This document shows positions 34,535-46,079 of a DNA stretch of 64,000 nucleotides, piece by piece. A model generated the notes under the pieces. It was not told the DNA's origin. It searched no databases and saw nothing but the letters and a program-made list of their open reading frames with translations. Position numbers and translations under genes: made by a program. Source of the stretch: Streptomyces sp. AM 2-1-1 (GTDB lineage: Bacteria; Actinomycetota; Actinomycetes; Streptomycetales; Streptomycetaceae); the NCBI RefSeq assembly GCF_029167645.1, contig NZ_CP119147.1, positions 434,001 to 498,000 of the forward strand, written 5' to 3'. The stretch's first letter is position 1; the number at the start of each line of letters is the position of its first letter.

Positions 34535-35193
34535 CCGCGCCGCCGGTGACGTGCGACGGCGACCACCGCAGCGGCGGCCACTCCCCCGGCCACGAGCAGC
34601 TTCTCCTTGCCCCGCGCGGCGTTCGCGACGCGGTCGGCGCCCCGGCGCACCGGCTCGGGAGCGTGCTCCTGCCACTTCTCGCCCAGGGTCCGGACGGCCG
34701 CACCGACCTGCTGCTGGGCCTGCGACGCCTTGTCCAGCACGGCGTCCGGGGTCTTCTCCCGTGCCTGTGCGCGGACTTCGGCGGCCTTCTGAGAAGCCTG
34801 CGTCCGGATCTCGCCTGCCTTCTCCGCGGTCCGGCCCTTCACCGCGGCCGCCTTCTCGGCGGCCGAGTCCTTCGCCTCACCGGCCTTCCCGGCGGCCAGG
34901 TCCTTCGCCTCACCGGCCTTCCCGGCGGCCAGGTCCTTCGCCTGGCCGGCCTTCTCGGCCGCCAAGTCCTTCACTTCGCCGGCCTTCTCCTGCCCGCGCG
35001 CCTTTACGTCCGCCGTCTTCTCCCGCGCCTGCGAGGACAGTTCGCCGGCCTTGGCACGTGCGGCCGCGTCGGCCGCCCCCGCCGCTCCCTCGACCGTCCG
35101 GCCGAGTTCGTCGCGCGCCGCCAGCGCGTGCGCCCGGAGGTCCTCCGGCGTGGGTGCGGAACCATTCTCACGGGCGTTCTGGTCGTCCGTCAT
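34531..35193 (-). CDS. DUF3618-like protein with LEA-type repeats
   Basis: 220 residues. N-terminal DUF3618-like helix (TPEDLRAHALAARDELGRTV), then about 10 imperfect 11-residue Ala/Lys/Glu repeats (AGEAKDLAAGK type, residues about 50-150) like group 3 LEA desiccation proteins, then a C-terminal membrane helix (KLLVAGGVAAAAVVAVA) with an Arg-rich end. Amphipathic helices of this type bind or stabilise membranes. Overlaps the DUF4235-like gene, so the two are co-expressed. Confidence 0.75.
   Translation of the reverse strand: MTDDQNARENGSAPTPEDLRAHALAARDELGRTVEGAAGAADAAARAKAGELSSQAREKTADVKARGQEKAGEVKDLAAEKAGQAKDLAAGKAGEAKDLAAGKAGEAKDSAAEKAAAVKGRTAEKAGEIRTQASQKAAEVRAQAREKTPDAVLDKASQAQQQVGAAVRTLGEKWQEHAPEPVRRGADRVANAARGKEKLLVAGGVAAAAVVAVARHRRRG
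34854..34990. repeat. 33-base direct repeats inside the LEA-like gene
   Basis: GGCCTTCCCGGCGGCCAGGT-type units of 33 bases recur nearly identically, encoding the AGEAKDLAAGK repeats. The copies at about 34880-34945 are almost exact, suggesting recent tandem expansion. Confidence 0.8.
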
Positions 35194-35363
35194 CGCTCAG
35201 CCCTCTCCTTCTCGTCCGTACCGCCCGGGTGGTCGTCCATCCGGGCGGCCGGGGATCATCAGCCTGCTTCCCACGTGCCCCGAGGCGGGCGGGGAATGCG
35301 TCGACCGGAGGGCGAACCCTTAGAATGCGACCATTTGTCCCTTCGTGTTCGGAGTCCGCATCC

Positions 35364-37787
35364 ATGTCCACCCCCCACGACCCCTACGTCCGGGTGCGCG
35401 GTGCCCGCGAGCACAACCTGAGGGACGTCGACGTGGACATCCCGCGCGACACGCTGACCGTCTTCACCGGGGTCTCCGGGTCGGGCAAGTCGTCGCTGGC
35501 GTTCGGCACGATCTACGCGGAGGCGCAGCGGCGGTACTTCGAGTCGGTGGCCCCGTACGCCCGCCGGCTGATCCACCAGGTCGGGGCTCCGGCGGTCGGT
35601 GGGATCACCGGGCTGCCGCCGGCCGTCTCGCTGGAGCAGCGCCGTTCCTCGGCGGGTGAGCGTTCCTCGGTGGGGACGGTGACCACGCTCTCCAACTCCC
35701 TGCGGATGCTGTTCTCCCGGGCCGGTGACTATCCGGAGGGTGCGGGACGTCTGGACTCCGACTCCTTCTCGCCGAACACCGCCGCGGGCGCGTGCCCGGA
35801 GTGCCACGGGCTCGGCCGGATCCACCGGACCTCGGAGGAGTTGCTGGTGCCCGACCCGTCGCTGTCGATCCGGGAGGGGGCGATCGCGGCCTGGCCGGGG
35901 GCGTGGCAGGGCAAGAACCTCCGGGACGTCCTCGACGCGCTCGGGTACGACGTCGACCGGCCCTGGAGCGGGCTCGCGGCGGCGGACCGGGAGTGGATCC
36001 TCTTCACCGACGAGCAGCCGGTGGTGACGGTCCATCCGGTGCGCGACGCGGGCCGCATCCAACGTCCCTACCAGGGGACGTACATGAGCGCGCGGCGCTA
36101 TGTGCTGCACACGTTCGCGGACTCCCGGAGCCGGACCCTGCGGACGCGGGCGGAACGCTTCCTGACGAGTGTTCCCTGTCCGGTCTGCGGCGGCGGGCGG
36201 CTGCGGCCGGAGGCCATGGCGGTGACCTTCGCCGGGAGGACGATCGCGGAGCTGGCCGCGTTGCCGCTGGCGGCCCTGTCCGAGGTGTTGCGCACCACGG
36301 ACGGCGACGCGACGGCCCGGGTGATGACGACGGATCTGCTGGCCCGCATCGGTACGGTCACCGAGCTGGGTCTCGGCTACCTCAGCCTCGACCGGACCGC
36401 ACCGACGCTCTCCTCCGGGGAGCTCCAGCGCCTGCGGCTGGCCACGCAACTGCGGTCCGGCCTCTTCGGTGTGGTCTACGTGTTGGACGAGCCGTCGGCG
36501 GGCCTGCATCCGGCCGACACCGCGTCCCTGCTCGCCGTGCTCGGCCGGCTGAAGGAGGCCGGCAACACGGTCTTCGTGGTGGAGCACGAACTGGACGTGG
36601 TGCGGCAGGCGGACTGGCTGGTGGACGTCGGGCCGCTCGCCGGGGAGCACGGCGGCCGGGTGCTGCACAGCGGTCCGCCCGCCGGGCTGGCAGAGGTCGC
36701 GGAGTCCGCGACGCGGCGCTTTCTCTTCGGCACGGCACCACCCTCCACACGCCCGCCGCGCACACCCGTGGGCGGGCTGCGCCTGGCCGGGGTCCGGCGC
36801 CACAACGTGCGGGGCGTCGACGTGACGTTTCCGCTCGGGGTCTTCACCGCCGTCACCGGGGTCTCCGGCTCGGGCAAGTCGACGCTGGTCGGGCAGGTGC
36901 TGGCCGGTGTGCTCGCCGACCGGCGGGCTTCGCCCCCGGCGGACCTGCCGGAGGGGGCCGCCGTGCGGGACTGCGTGTCCGCGCGAGGGCTGGAGGCGGT
37001 GGACCGGCTCGTGCAGGTGGACCAGAAGCCCATCGGGCGTACCCCGCGCTCCAATCTGGCCACGTACACCGGCCTCTTCGACGTCGTGCGCAAGCTGTTC
37101 GCGGAGACGGAGACGGCGAAGGAGCGCGGCTACCGGGCAGGGCGGTTCTCGTTCAACGTGGCGGGCGGGCGGTGCGAGACCTGCCAGGGCGAGGGGTTCG
37201 TCTCGGTGGAGCTGCTCTTCCTGCCCAGCACGTACACGCCCTGCCCCGACTGCCACGGGGCGCGCTACAACCCGCCGACGCTGGAGGTCACCCTGCGCGG
37301 GCTCTCCGTCGCCGGAGTGCTGGACCTGACGGTGGAGGCGGCGGCCGGTTTCTTCGCGGGGGTCCCGGCGGCCGAGCGGAGCCTGCGCACGCTGAACGAG
37401 GTGGGGCTCGGCTACCTGCGGCTGGGGCAGCCCGCCACCGAGCTGTCGGGCGGCGAGGCGCAGCGGATCAAGCTGGCGGCGGAGCTCCAGCGGACCCGGC
37501 GGGGGCACACCCTGTACGTGCTCGACGAACCGACCACCGGGCTGCACCCGGCCGACGTGGAGGTGCTGATGCGCCAGTTGCACGGGCTGGTGGACGCGGG
37601 CAGCACCGTGGTCGTCGTCGAACACGACATGGCGGTGGTGGCGGGCGCGGACCATGTGATCGACATGGGGCCGGGCGGTGGCGAGGAGGGCGGCCGGATC
37701 GTCGCGGCCGGCACCCCCGCCGAGGTGGCCCGGAGCGCGGGCAGCCGCACGGCCCCGTTCCTCGCCCGGGCGCTGCGCGCGGGCTGA
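35364..37787 (+). CDS. UvrA-like ABC ATPase, short form (UvrA2/drug-resistance type)
   Basis: 807 residues, against about 950-1000 for housekeeping UvrA. Two ABC modules: Walker [14 protein letters not shown] (about 35) and [13 protein letters not shown] (about 500); signature [12 protein letters not shown] (not the usual LSGG) and [12 protein letters not shown]; Walker [14 protein letters not shown] and [13 protein letters not shown]. Zinc-binding Cys pairs in CPECHG, CPVCGG, CETCQG and CPDCHG. The usual UvrB-binding insertion appears missing. Such short proteins occur as self-resistance or accessory repair factors for DNA-damaging compounds. No drug cluster is adjacent. ATG 35364. Confidence 0.9.
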   Translation: MSTPHDPYVRVRGAREHNLRDVDVDIPRDTLTVFTGVSGSGKSSLAFGTIYAEAQRRYFESVAPYARRLIHQVGAPAVGGITGLPPAVSLEQRRSSAGERSSVGTVTTLSNSLRMLFSRAGDYPEGAGRLDSDSFSPNTAAGACPECHGLGRIHRTSEELLVPDPSLSIREGAIAAWPGAWQGKNLRDVLDALGYDVDRPWSGLAAADREWILFTDEQPVVTVHPVRDAGRIQRPYQGTYMSARRYVLHTFADSRSRTLRTRAERFLTSVPCPVCGGGRLRPEAMAVTFAGRTIAELAALPLAALSEVLRTTDGDATARVMTTDLLARIGTVTELGLGYLSLDRTAPTLSSGELQRLRLATQLRSGLFGVVYVLDEPSAGLHPADTASLLAVLGRLKEAGNTVFVVEHELDVVRQADWLVDVGPLAGEHGGRVLHSGPPAGLAEVAESATRRFLFGTAPPSTRPPRTPVGGLRLAGVRRHNVRGVDVTFPLGVFTAVTGVSGSGKSTLVGQVLAGVLADRRASPPADLPEGAAVRDCVSARGLEAVDRLVQVDQKPIGRTPRSNLATYTGLFDVVRKLFAETETAKERGYRAGRFSFNVAGGRCETCQGEGFVSVELLFLPSTYTPCPDCHGARYNPPTLEVTLRGLSVAGVLDLTVEAAAGFFAGVPAAERSLRTLNEVGLGYLRLGQPATELSGGEAQRIKLAAELQRTRRGHTLYVLDEPTTGLHPADVEVLMRQLHGLVDAGSTVVVVEHDMAVVAGADHVIDMGPGGGEEGGRIVAAGTPAEVARSAGSRTAPFLARALRAG

Positions 37788-37823
37788 GGGGCCGGGGGGC
37801 CGGCGGGCCGGCGGGCAGCGCGG

Positions 37824-37844
37824 AAGGGGCGGCGCGGCCCCCTT
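37824..37844. terminator. Weak terminator candidate
   Basis: AAGGGG and CCCCTT separated by 9 bases, between convergent UvrA-like and sdhB genes. Position supports it; the stem is short. Confidence 0.3.
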
Positions 37845-37922
37845 GAGCCGTACCGCCCCCTCCGTCGGTCCCGCCGTCGCCCACGGTGCGGCGACGGGAC
37901 GGTTCGGGGGTTCAGCGCCGCA

Positions 37923-38665
37923 TCAGCGCCGGACCTTGCGGGTGGCGCGCAGCCACTCCTTGTTCATCGCGGTGATCGAGGGGAGGGGGATCCCCTTCGG
38001 GCAGGCGGTGGCGCATTCGCCGGTCAGGGTGCAGCCGCCGAAGCCCTCGTCGTCCATGGTCGCGACCATGTCGAGCACCCGGGTCTCCCGCTCGGGCGCG
38101 CCCTGCGGCAGCACGTTCAGGTGGTTGATCTTCGCCGAGGTGAAGAGCATCGCCGAACCGTTGGGGCAGGCGGCGACACAGGCGCCGCAGCCGATGCACT
38201 CGGCGTGTTCGAAGGCGAAGTCGGCGTCCGGCTTCGGCACGGGGGTGGCGTGCGCGTCGGGAGCCGTACCGGTGGGGGCGGAGATGTAACCGCCGGCCTG
38301 GATGATGCGGTCGAAGGACGAGCGGTCGACCACCAAGTCCTTGATGACCGGGAAGGCGGAGGCGCGCCAGGGCTCGATGTCGATGGTGTCGCCGTCGTCG
38401 AAGGACCGCATGTGCAGTTGGCAGGTGGTGGTGCGCTCGGGGCCGTGCGCGTCGCCGTTGATGACGAGGCTGCACGCGCCGCAGATGCCCTCGCGGCAGT
38501 CGTGGTCGAAGGCGACCGGCTCGTCCCCCGCGAGGATGAGCTCCTCGTTGAGGGTGTCGAGCATTTCGAGGAACGACATGTCCTGCGAGATGCCGTCGAC
38601 TTCGTAGGTGGCCATGGCGCCGGGCGCCTCGGCGTCTCGCTGGCGCCAGACGCGCAGGGTGAGCT

Positions 38666-38669
<4 letters not shown>
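37923..38669 (-). CDS. sdhB: Succinate dehydrogenase iron-sulfur subunit
   Basis: 248 residues. [2Fe-2S] Cys set in [18 protein letters not shown] and TTCQLHM, then the [4Fe-4S]/[3Fe-4S] ligands in [15 protein letters not shown] and [15 protein letters not shown]. It links the flavoprotein to the cytochrome b subunit at the cytosolic side of the membrane. ATG 38669 overlaps the end of sdhA by 4 bases. Third gene of sdhCAB. Confidence 0.92.
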
Positions 38670-40615
<1,946 letters not shown>

Positions 40616-40616
40616 G

Positions 40617-41324
40617 TCAGCTCACGACTCCGGTCATGACGGCGATGGGTACGGATACGAATCCCGCGGTGAGCACCACCGCGAACACGACTGCCAGGGT
40701 CTTGAGGACCCGGTCGCGCGTGGCGCTGCCCACGCCCAGAGTCTGCGCGGCGCTCCAGAACCCGTGCTGGACGTGGAGGCCCATGGCCAGCACCGCGACG
40801 ATGTAGACGACGTTTCCGTACCAGGTGGAGAAGGTGTCCACCACGTTCTGGTACGGGTGCCCGGCCTGGAATCCGCCGCTGTGCACCGTGCCGGTGGTGA
40901 GGTCAAGGATGTGCCACACGATGAAGAGCGCCAGGATGATGCCGCCCCAGCGCATGGTCCGGGTGGCGTAGCTCGCCCGGCGCCTGGGGTGGACGTAGCC
41001 GACGGGGCGCGCGCGGATGTCGCGCCGGCTGAGCTGGTAGGCGCAGACGGCGTGCAGGACGACGGCGGCGACCAGCACCAGGCGGACGATCCAGAGCGCC
41101 CACTCGTGGTGGAGGAACGGCTCGCCGAGGGTGCGCAGCCAGTGCGCGTAGTGGTCGAACTCGCCGGGTCCGAAGAAGATCTTCAGGTTGCCCAGCATGT
41201 GCACGGCCAGGTAACCCAGCATGATCAGGCCGCTCACCGCCATGATCGTTTTCTTGCCGACGGTCGAGTTCCAGAGCGTGCGCGTCATGGACGGCCGTCG
41301 TTCCGCCCGCGTTGCCAGTGCCAT
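40617..41324 (-). CDS. sdhC: Succinate dehydrogenase cytochrome b subunit
   Basis: 235 residues with 5 predicted membrane spans, the single large anchor of diheme sdhCAB enzymes; no sdhD is present. Possible heme ligands: His in [44 protein letters not shown] and [12 protein letters not shown] 41324 starts [12 protein letters not shown]; a downstream Met ([11 protein letters not shown]) is the alternative. Reads away from the LysR gene. Confidence 0.88.
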   Translation of the reverse strand: MALATRAERRPSMTRTLWNSTVGKKTIMAVSGLIMLGYLAVHMLGNLKIFFGPGEFDHYAHWLRTLGEPFLHHEWALWIVRLVLVAAVVLHAVCAYQLSRRDIRARPVGYVHPRRRASYATRTMRWGGIILALFIVWHILDLTTGTVHSGGFQAGHPYQNVVDTFSTWYGNVVYIVAVLAMGLHVQHGFWSAAQTLGVGSATRDRVLKTLAVVFAVVLTAGFVSVPIAVMTGVVS

Positions 41325-41363
41325 GAGCACGACGGTAGGGCCACGGATCCCCATCGGTCCAAG

Positions 41364-41381
41364 AGATGAACATGCTCATCT
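41364..41381. promoter_or_regulatory. Inverted repeat, LysR operator candidate 1
   Basis: AGATGA-ACATGC-TCATCT: 6-base arms around a 6-base near-palindromic centre, in the 96-base space between divergent sdhC and lysR-type genes. Confidence 0.55.
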
Positions 41382-41382
41382 T

Positions 41383-41399
41383 CATAGGCATGTCCTATG
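41383..41399. promoter_or_regulatory. Inverted repeat, LysR operator candidate 2
   Basis: CATAGG-CATGT-CCTATG: perfect 6-base arms around 5 bases, one base after the first dyad and 21 bases before the regulator ATG. Two dyads side by side fit the recognition and activation sites of LysR proteins. Confidence 0.55.
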
Positions 41400-41420
41400 G
41401 AGGGGGTTTAACCTGCCCTT

Positions 41421-42350
41421 ATGCACTTCCAGCAGCTCGCGTATTTCGTCGCCGTCGCCGAGGCCCGGCACTTCACCCGGGCCGCCGAAGCGGTGCACGT
41501 CTCGCAGCCCTCGCTCTCCCAGCAGATCCGGGCGCTGGAGAAGGAGCTGGGCGCCGAGCTGTTCAGCCGGGCGCGGGGCAACATCGCGCTGACCGACGCG
41601 GGCGAGACCCTCCTGCCCCTGGCCCGCCGCATCCTCGCCGACGCCGACCGCGCGCGGCGCGAGGTGCAGGAGCTGGTGCGGCTGCGGCGCGGCCGCATCC
41701 GCCTGGGCGCCACCCCGAGCATCTGCACCGGCCTGCTGCCCGACGTGCTGCGCGCCTACCACGACCGGCATCCGGGCATCGAGCTGCGCCTGGAGGAAGG
41801 CGGTTCGCACGACCTCGTACGCCAGCTGGCACGCGGCGCACTCGACATCGCGCTGCTGGTGCTCCCGCTGCCGCCCGCCTCACCCGCGCTGACGACGACG
41901 GAGCTGCTCCACGAAGACCTGGTCGTGGTCTCGGCGGCGGACGCCCCGGCGCCGGGACGGGGCGGGTTCGTACGGATCGCCGATCTCCAGGGCGAGTCAC
42001 TGGTGATGTTCCGCCACGGCTACGACCTGCGCGAGCTCACGGTGGCCGCCTGCCGGGCGGAGGGCTTCGAGCCCTCCTTCACGGTGGAGGGGGGCGAGAT
42101 GGACGCGGTGCTCGGGTTCGTACGGGCCGGACTCGGCATCGCGGTGGTGCCGCGCATGGTCGCGGGCCGGGCCGGTCAGGGCCTGCGGATGACGCCGCTG
42201 GCCCCGCCCGGGCTGCGGCGCACCATCGCGCTGGCCCACCGCACCGACGTGGCACCGCCCCGGGCGGCGAGGGAGCTCCAGCGGATGCTGCTGGAGGCGG
42301 ACCCGGGCAGTCTCCTCACAGCCCCGCCCCGGAACACGGGGCGGGGCTGA
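41421..42350 (+). CDS. LysR-family transcriptional regulator divergent from sdh
   Basis: 309 residues. Winged helix-turn-helix at the N-terminus (FTRAAEAVHVSQPSLSQQIR, then RALEKELGAELFSRA), linker helix, and a LysR substrate-binding domain (VEGGEMDAVLGFVRAGLGIA, VVPRMV). Divergent placement and the paired dyads suggest it controls sdhCAB, and itself. Effector unknown. The last codons form half of a perfect terminator stem. Confidence 0.9.
   Translation: MHFQQLAYFVAVAEARHFTRAAEAVHVSQPSLSQQIRALEKELGAELFSRARGNIALTDAGETLLPLARRILADADRARREVQELVRLRRGRIRLGATPSICTGLLPDVLRAYHDRHPGIELRLEEGGSHDLVRQLARGALDIALLVLPLPPASPALTTTELLHEDLVVVSAADAPAPGRGGFVRIADLQGESLVMFRHGYDLRELTVAACRAEGFEPSFTVEGGEMDAVLGFVRAGLGIAVVPRMVAGRAGQGLRMTPLAPPGLRRTIALAHRTDVAPPRAARELQRMLLEADPGSLLTAPPRNTGRG
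42320..42348. terminator. Terminator between convergent lysR-type and rmdA-like genes
   Basis: Perfect 12-base inverted repeat AGCCCCGCCCCG / CGGGGCGGGGCT with loop GAACA, reaching into the last codons of the LysR gene. Confidence 0.8.
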
Positions 42351-42378
42351 GGCCCGGGCCGCCCGGCCCGGCGGCCCC

Positions 42379-44553
42379 TCACACCGCGTCGGCCAGGACC
42401 AGCGAGTGGATCCGGTCCGGAGCGCCCGGCCGGGCGTAGTACCACCCCTGGCCGGTGTCGCAGCCCAGTTCCCGCAACTGTTCGGCCTGGGCCGCCGTCT
42501 CCACCCCTTCCACGGTCACCGCCAGGTTCAGGCTGTGGGCCAGGGTGACGATCCCCTCCACGATCTTCAGGTCGACGGGGTCGGCCGGGTGCCGTTGCAT
42601 GCCCCTGGTGAAGGACCGGTCGAGCTTGAGCACGCTGACCGGGAGGCGGCGCAGGTTGGCGAGGTTGGAGTAGCCGGTGCCGAAGTCGTCGAGGGCGATG
42701 TCGACGCCCATCTCCGCCAGTTGGCGCAGCGGTTTGAGCAGGCCGTCGTCCGCGCCGATCAGGGCCGACTCGGTGAGCTCCAGGCAGAGCGCTCCGGGCT
42801 CCAGACCCGAGCGTTCGAGCACGTCCACCGTCTCGGCGACGAGCCGGGGGTGGTGGAGCTGGGTGGGCGAGAGGTTGACGTTGATCCTCAGCGGGCCGCC
42901 GTCGGTGTGCCGTTCCTGCCAGTGGTTGGCCTGGCGGACGGACTCCTCCAGCACCCAGCGGCCGAGCGGCACGATGAGGCCGGTGTGCTCCGCGAGCGGG
43001 ATGAACTGGTCCGGGCCGAGGACGCCGTGCTGCGGATGGCACCAGCGGACCAGGGCCTCCGCGCCGTGCACGCTGCCGTCGCCGAGGTGCACCAGCGGCT
43101 GGTACTCGATGAAGAACTCGCCCCGCTCCAGGGCGGCCGGCAACGCGGTGGTGAGCCCGTGCCGGGTGATGGCCCGGGCGTCGGCCTCCTCGTCGGCGAG
43201 TTCGAAGCGGTTGCCGCCGGCCGCCTTGGCGCGGTACATCGTGATGTCCGCGCTGCGCAGCACCTCGGCGGCGCTGCGGATGCCGGAGGGGCCCTCGACG
43301 ATCCCGATGGAGCCGCGCACCGTCAGCTCCCGCCCTTCGATGCGGATCGGCGTGGACAGCACACCGAGGATGCGACCGGCCAGGTCGCCCACCTCGCGGG
43401 CGGTGTTCGGGCCGGTGGTCAGCGCCACGAACTCGTCGCCGCCGAGACGGGCCACCATCTCGCCCTGGGCCGTCGCGCAGCTCTGCAGCCGGTCGGCGAC
43501 CTCCACCAGGAGACGGTCGCCCGCCGCGTGACCGAGGCTGTCGTTGATGGCCTTGAAGCCGTCGAGATCGAGGTAGCAGAGACCGAAGCGGGTGCCGCCC
43601 TTGGCCGCGACCGCCTTCTCCAGCCGCTCGAAGAAGAGGGTCCGGTTGGGCAGCCCGGTGAGCGCGTCGTGGGTGGCCTCGTAACGCAGTCGCAGGTTCA
43701 GCAGCCGGCGTTCGGTGGTGTCCTCCATGAGCGCGAGCTGGTACTCGGGGCTTCCCTCGGAGTCGCGCAGCAGCGACACGGTGAGGTTGGTCCACAGGAC
43801 GGTGCCGTCGTTGCGGTAGTAGGGCTTCTCGACGCGGTAGTGGTCGCGTTCGCCGCGTACGAGTTCGTGGTAGTACCGCCAGACGTGGGGCGTGTCCTCC
43901 GGATGGGCCCACTCCGTCAGCTTGCGGCTGCGGACATGGCTGTCGAGACCGCCGAACATCCGGGTGAGGGTGTCGTTGAGTTCCAGCACGTTGCCGTCGA
44001 GGTCGGCGATGGCGATGCCGATGGCCGCCTCCGCGAAAACCGCCTGGAAGCGGGTCTGCGTCTCGTGCAGCACCTGCTCGGCGTGCGAGCGGGCGGCCAG
44101 CGCGGAGCGCGCGATGGCCTCCTGCTCGCCCAGGGTCCGTTCGCGCAGCGCGTGGCTGTACCCCCCGGCCAGGGTGTGCTGGATGCGTGCGCTGCGGGCC
44201 CGCCCGTCCTCGGTCGAGAGCTCGGCGGGGCCGTTTCCGCCGCAGTAGAGCACCAGGTACGACTCGATGACACCGAGCGTCGCGCTGAGGGCGTCGGGGT
44301 CGGTGCAGTGGGCGTCGACGAGCGCGGTGCCCACGCGTTGGGCGGGGGCCGCGTCGAACGGGTGGGCGTGCAGGGTCTCGCTCAGCTCGCGTGCCAGCGG
44401 CAGCAGATGCTGTTCGAACTCGGGACGGGTCAGGGAGGTGGCCGTCGAGGGGAAGATGGCTCTGCTCCAGATCGTGGCGAAGCGCCGGAGCCGGCCCTCC
44501 GGGCCGTCCGGTTCCTCGTCCCGCGCTCCGGACGGCTGGGCGGGGATGCTCAC
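42379..44553 (-). CDS. rmdA: PAS-GGDEF-EAL c-di-GMP enzyme, RmdA-like
   Basis: 724 residues. Helical N-terminus to about 160, PAS about 165-285 (FQAVFAEAAIGIAIADLDGN, then WAHPEDTPHVWRYY), GGDEF about 290-455 (ATHDALTGLPNRTLFFERLE, active-site RLGGDEF), EAL about 465-715 (FFIEYQPLV, GAEALVRWCHP, LCLELTES, DDFGTGYSNLANL, DRSFTRGM). Both active-site motifs look intact, so it could make and break c-di-GMP. In Streptomyces coelicolor RmdA has this same architecture and both activities, and controls development; the symbol rests on that match. GTG 44553 overlaps the methyltransferase gene by 4 bases. Confidence 0.8.
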   Translation of the reverse strand: MSIPAQPSGARDEEPDGPEGRLRRFATIWSRAIFPSTATSLTRPEFEQHLLPLARELSETLHAHPFDAAPAQRVGTALVDAHCTDPDALSATLGVIESYLVLYCGGNGPAELSTEDGRARSARIQHTLAGGYSHALRERTLGEQEAIARSALAARSHAEQVLHETQTRFQAVFAEAAIGIAIADLDGNVLELNDTLTRMFGGLDSHVRSRKLTEWAHPEDTPHVWRYYHELVRGERDHYRVEKPYYRNDGTVLWTNLTVSLLRDSEGSPEYQLALMEDTTERRLLNLRLRYEATHDALTGLPNRTLFFERLEKAVAAKGGTRFGLCYLDLDGFKAINDSLGHAAGDRLLVEVADRLQSCATAQGEMVARLGGDEFVALTTGPNTAREVGDLAGRILGVLSTPIRIEGRELTVRGSIGIVEGPSGIRSAAEVLRSADITMYRAKAAGGNRFELADEEADARAITRHGLTTALPAALERGEFFIEYQPLVHLGDGSVHGAEALVRWCHPQHGVLGPDQFIPLAEHTGLIVPLGRWVLEESVRQANHWQERHTDGGPLRINVNLSPTQLHHPRLVAETVDVLERSGLEPGALCLELTESALIGADDGLLKPLRQLAEMGVDIALDDFGTGYSNLANLRRLPVSVLKLDRSFTRGMQRHPADPVDLKIVEGIVTLAHSLNLAVTVEGVETAAQAEQLRELGCDTGQGWYYARPGAPDRIHSLVLADAV

Positions 44554-45368
44554 GCCTTTCGTCCCACGCCGGCGTACCCCGAGAAGGCGAACGGGTCTTC
44601 CGGCTCCCCGGCCTCGCCGGGGTCGGGCCGCCAGTCGGGCATCGGGACCAGCCCCGGGTCGACGAGGTCACAGCCCCCGAAGAAGCGGGCCACCTCTTCG
44701 GGCGAGCGCATGACGAGCGGGTTGCGGATGCTGCGGTAGACGCCCACCGCGCCGCCCGCTTCCTCGCGGGTCACCGGGATCCCCTCGTACGCGGCGTGGG
44801 TGATGACGAGCAGGCTTCCCGGGGCGAGCGCCTCGGTCAGCTCGGCGACGGCGGCGTACGGGTCGTCGGAGTCCTCCACGAAGTGGAGCACCGCCACCAG
44901 CAGGAGGGCCACCGGCCGCTCCAGGTCGAGCAGTTCGCCGATCTCCGCGTTCTTGAGGATCTCCTGCGGCCGGCGCAGATCGGCGGCGACCACGGCGGTC
45001 CGGCTGTCGCCGTCGAGAACCGCACGGCTGTGCGCCACCGCGACCGGGTCGTGGTCGACGTAGGCGATGCGCGCGGCCGGATCGGCCGCGAGGGCGACCT
45101 CGTGCACGTTGCCGAAGGTCGGGATACCGGAACCGATGTCCAGGAACTGGGTGACGCCCTCGGCCACCGCGTAGCGCACCGCCCGCCGCATGAACGCGCG
45201 ATTGGCCTGCATGATCTTGGGGAGACCCGGCATGAACTCCATGGCCCTGCGGGCCGCTTCCCGGTCCACCTCGAAATTGTGCGAGCCGCCCAGATAGAAG
45301 TCGTACATGCGGGACACGCTCGGCACCGATATGTCTATGCCTTGCGGTGCCCAGGCGGGACGCTCCAT
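44550..45368 (-). CDS. SAM-dependent methyltransferase (DUF574 / PF04672 type)
   Basis: 272 residues. ISVPSVSRMYDFYLGGSHNF is the diagnostic N-terminal block, followed by FLDIGSGIPTFGNVHEVAL (SAM site), RIAYVDHDPVAVAHSR, and VALLLVAVLHFVEDSDDPYA. This family is large in actinobacteria; targets are mostly unknown. ATG 45368 used; ATG 45383 would add 5 residues. Translationally coupled to the rmdA-like gene, a pairing worth noting for c-di-GMP signalling. Confidence 0.85.
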   Translation of the reverse strand: MERPAWAPQGIDISVPSVSRMYDFYLGGSHNFEVDREAARRAMEFMPGLPKIMQANRAFMRRAVRYAVAEGVTQFLDIGSGIPTFGNVHEVALAADPAARIAYVDHDPVAVAHSRAVLDGDSRTAVVAADLRRPQEILKNAEIGELLDLERPVALLLVAVLHFVEDSDDPYAAVAELTEALAPGSLLVITHAAYEGIPVTREEAGGAVGVYRSIRNPLVMRSPEEVARFFGGCDLVDPGLVPMPDWRPDPGEAGEPEDPFAFSGYAGVGRKA

Positions 45369-45410
45369 CGATGTCTCCAACAAGTCGCCACGACGATCCG
45401 GCCATGTTCA

Positions 45411-45426
45411 TGGTCAGTGTTGACCA
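45411..45426. promoter_or_regulatory. Inverted repeat upstream of the methyltransferase gene
   Basis: TGGTCA-GTGT-TGACCA, perfect 6-base arms, 43 bases upstream of ATG 45368. Candidate operator. Confidence 0.45.
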
Positions 45427-45485
45427 GAGGCTACTGACCGGCCGCCAAGAGAGCGAGAGGAAACGGAAATTCGCGGTCCGTTATT

Positions 45486-45512
45486 GGTCACACCCTGCTG
45501 ACAGGTGTGACC
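45486..45512. promoter_or_regulatory. Perfect 9-base inverted repeat
   Basis: GGTCACACC-CTGCTGACA-GGTGTGACC. Both this and the 45411 site contain GGTCA/TGACC half-sites, so one regulator may bind both. Confidence 0.45.
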
Positions 45513-46079
45513 ACCGTACGTATACGCAGGTGGACGCGGAGCGACCGGTCCTCCTCCGCGGATCCTGCGCGACGACGGGGAACTGGCCAACGCACCGTCG
45601 GCGTCGCCCCGGACATCCCGCCGTCGCCCATATCACATATCGGTCAGAGCGTTCCGGCGGGCTTCCCCCTATCCCATCCGGACCGTCATCGCCCGTACAC
45701 GAAAGGCGAGTTGTCGAAGGGCGAGGCAAACCGACCCGCCGGTAACCGGGGCGCCGGGAACCCCGTCCACGAGGCGGTAATTCGAGCCATCCCGAATGGC
45801 CCTCCCGGGCCGAAAGGGAAGGGACCGGCGGGCCCGGCGGCCCGGCGGCGGCGAACCCGCGCCCCGGAAGCGGAAGACGGCCCTCACTGTCCGTCAGCCG
45901 ACCCTCACCGAAAACAGTCCGTGCGGTCCGGGCCGGAGGCCGGTGGGGGCGCCCCGGCGCCACACACCCTCGCCGCACCGCGACAGCACGCTTCCGTGTT
46001 CCGCACAACCAAATCGCCGATTGTCCCACCATCAGGCGAATCACCCGAGTGCGTGGTGCGCGCCCCGCCGAAGGAGACC

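Larger units (their letters stand above)
45369..46079. other. Long divergent intergenic region with inverted repeats
   Basis: No convincing ORF. The open frame ahead of the Pro-rich gene has random composition. It holds two clean inverted repeats near the methyltransferase start (listed separately). The remainder, 45520-46079, shows nothing I recognise. Confidence 0.45.

Noticed and set aside
45507..46079. N-terminal extension of the Pro-rich surface protein by 191 codons
   Set aside because: The upstream part has random composition and no signal peptide, whereas ATG 46080 has a ribosome site and starts a clean signal peptide.
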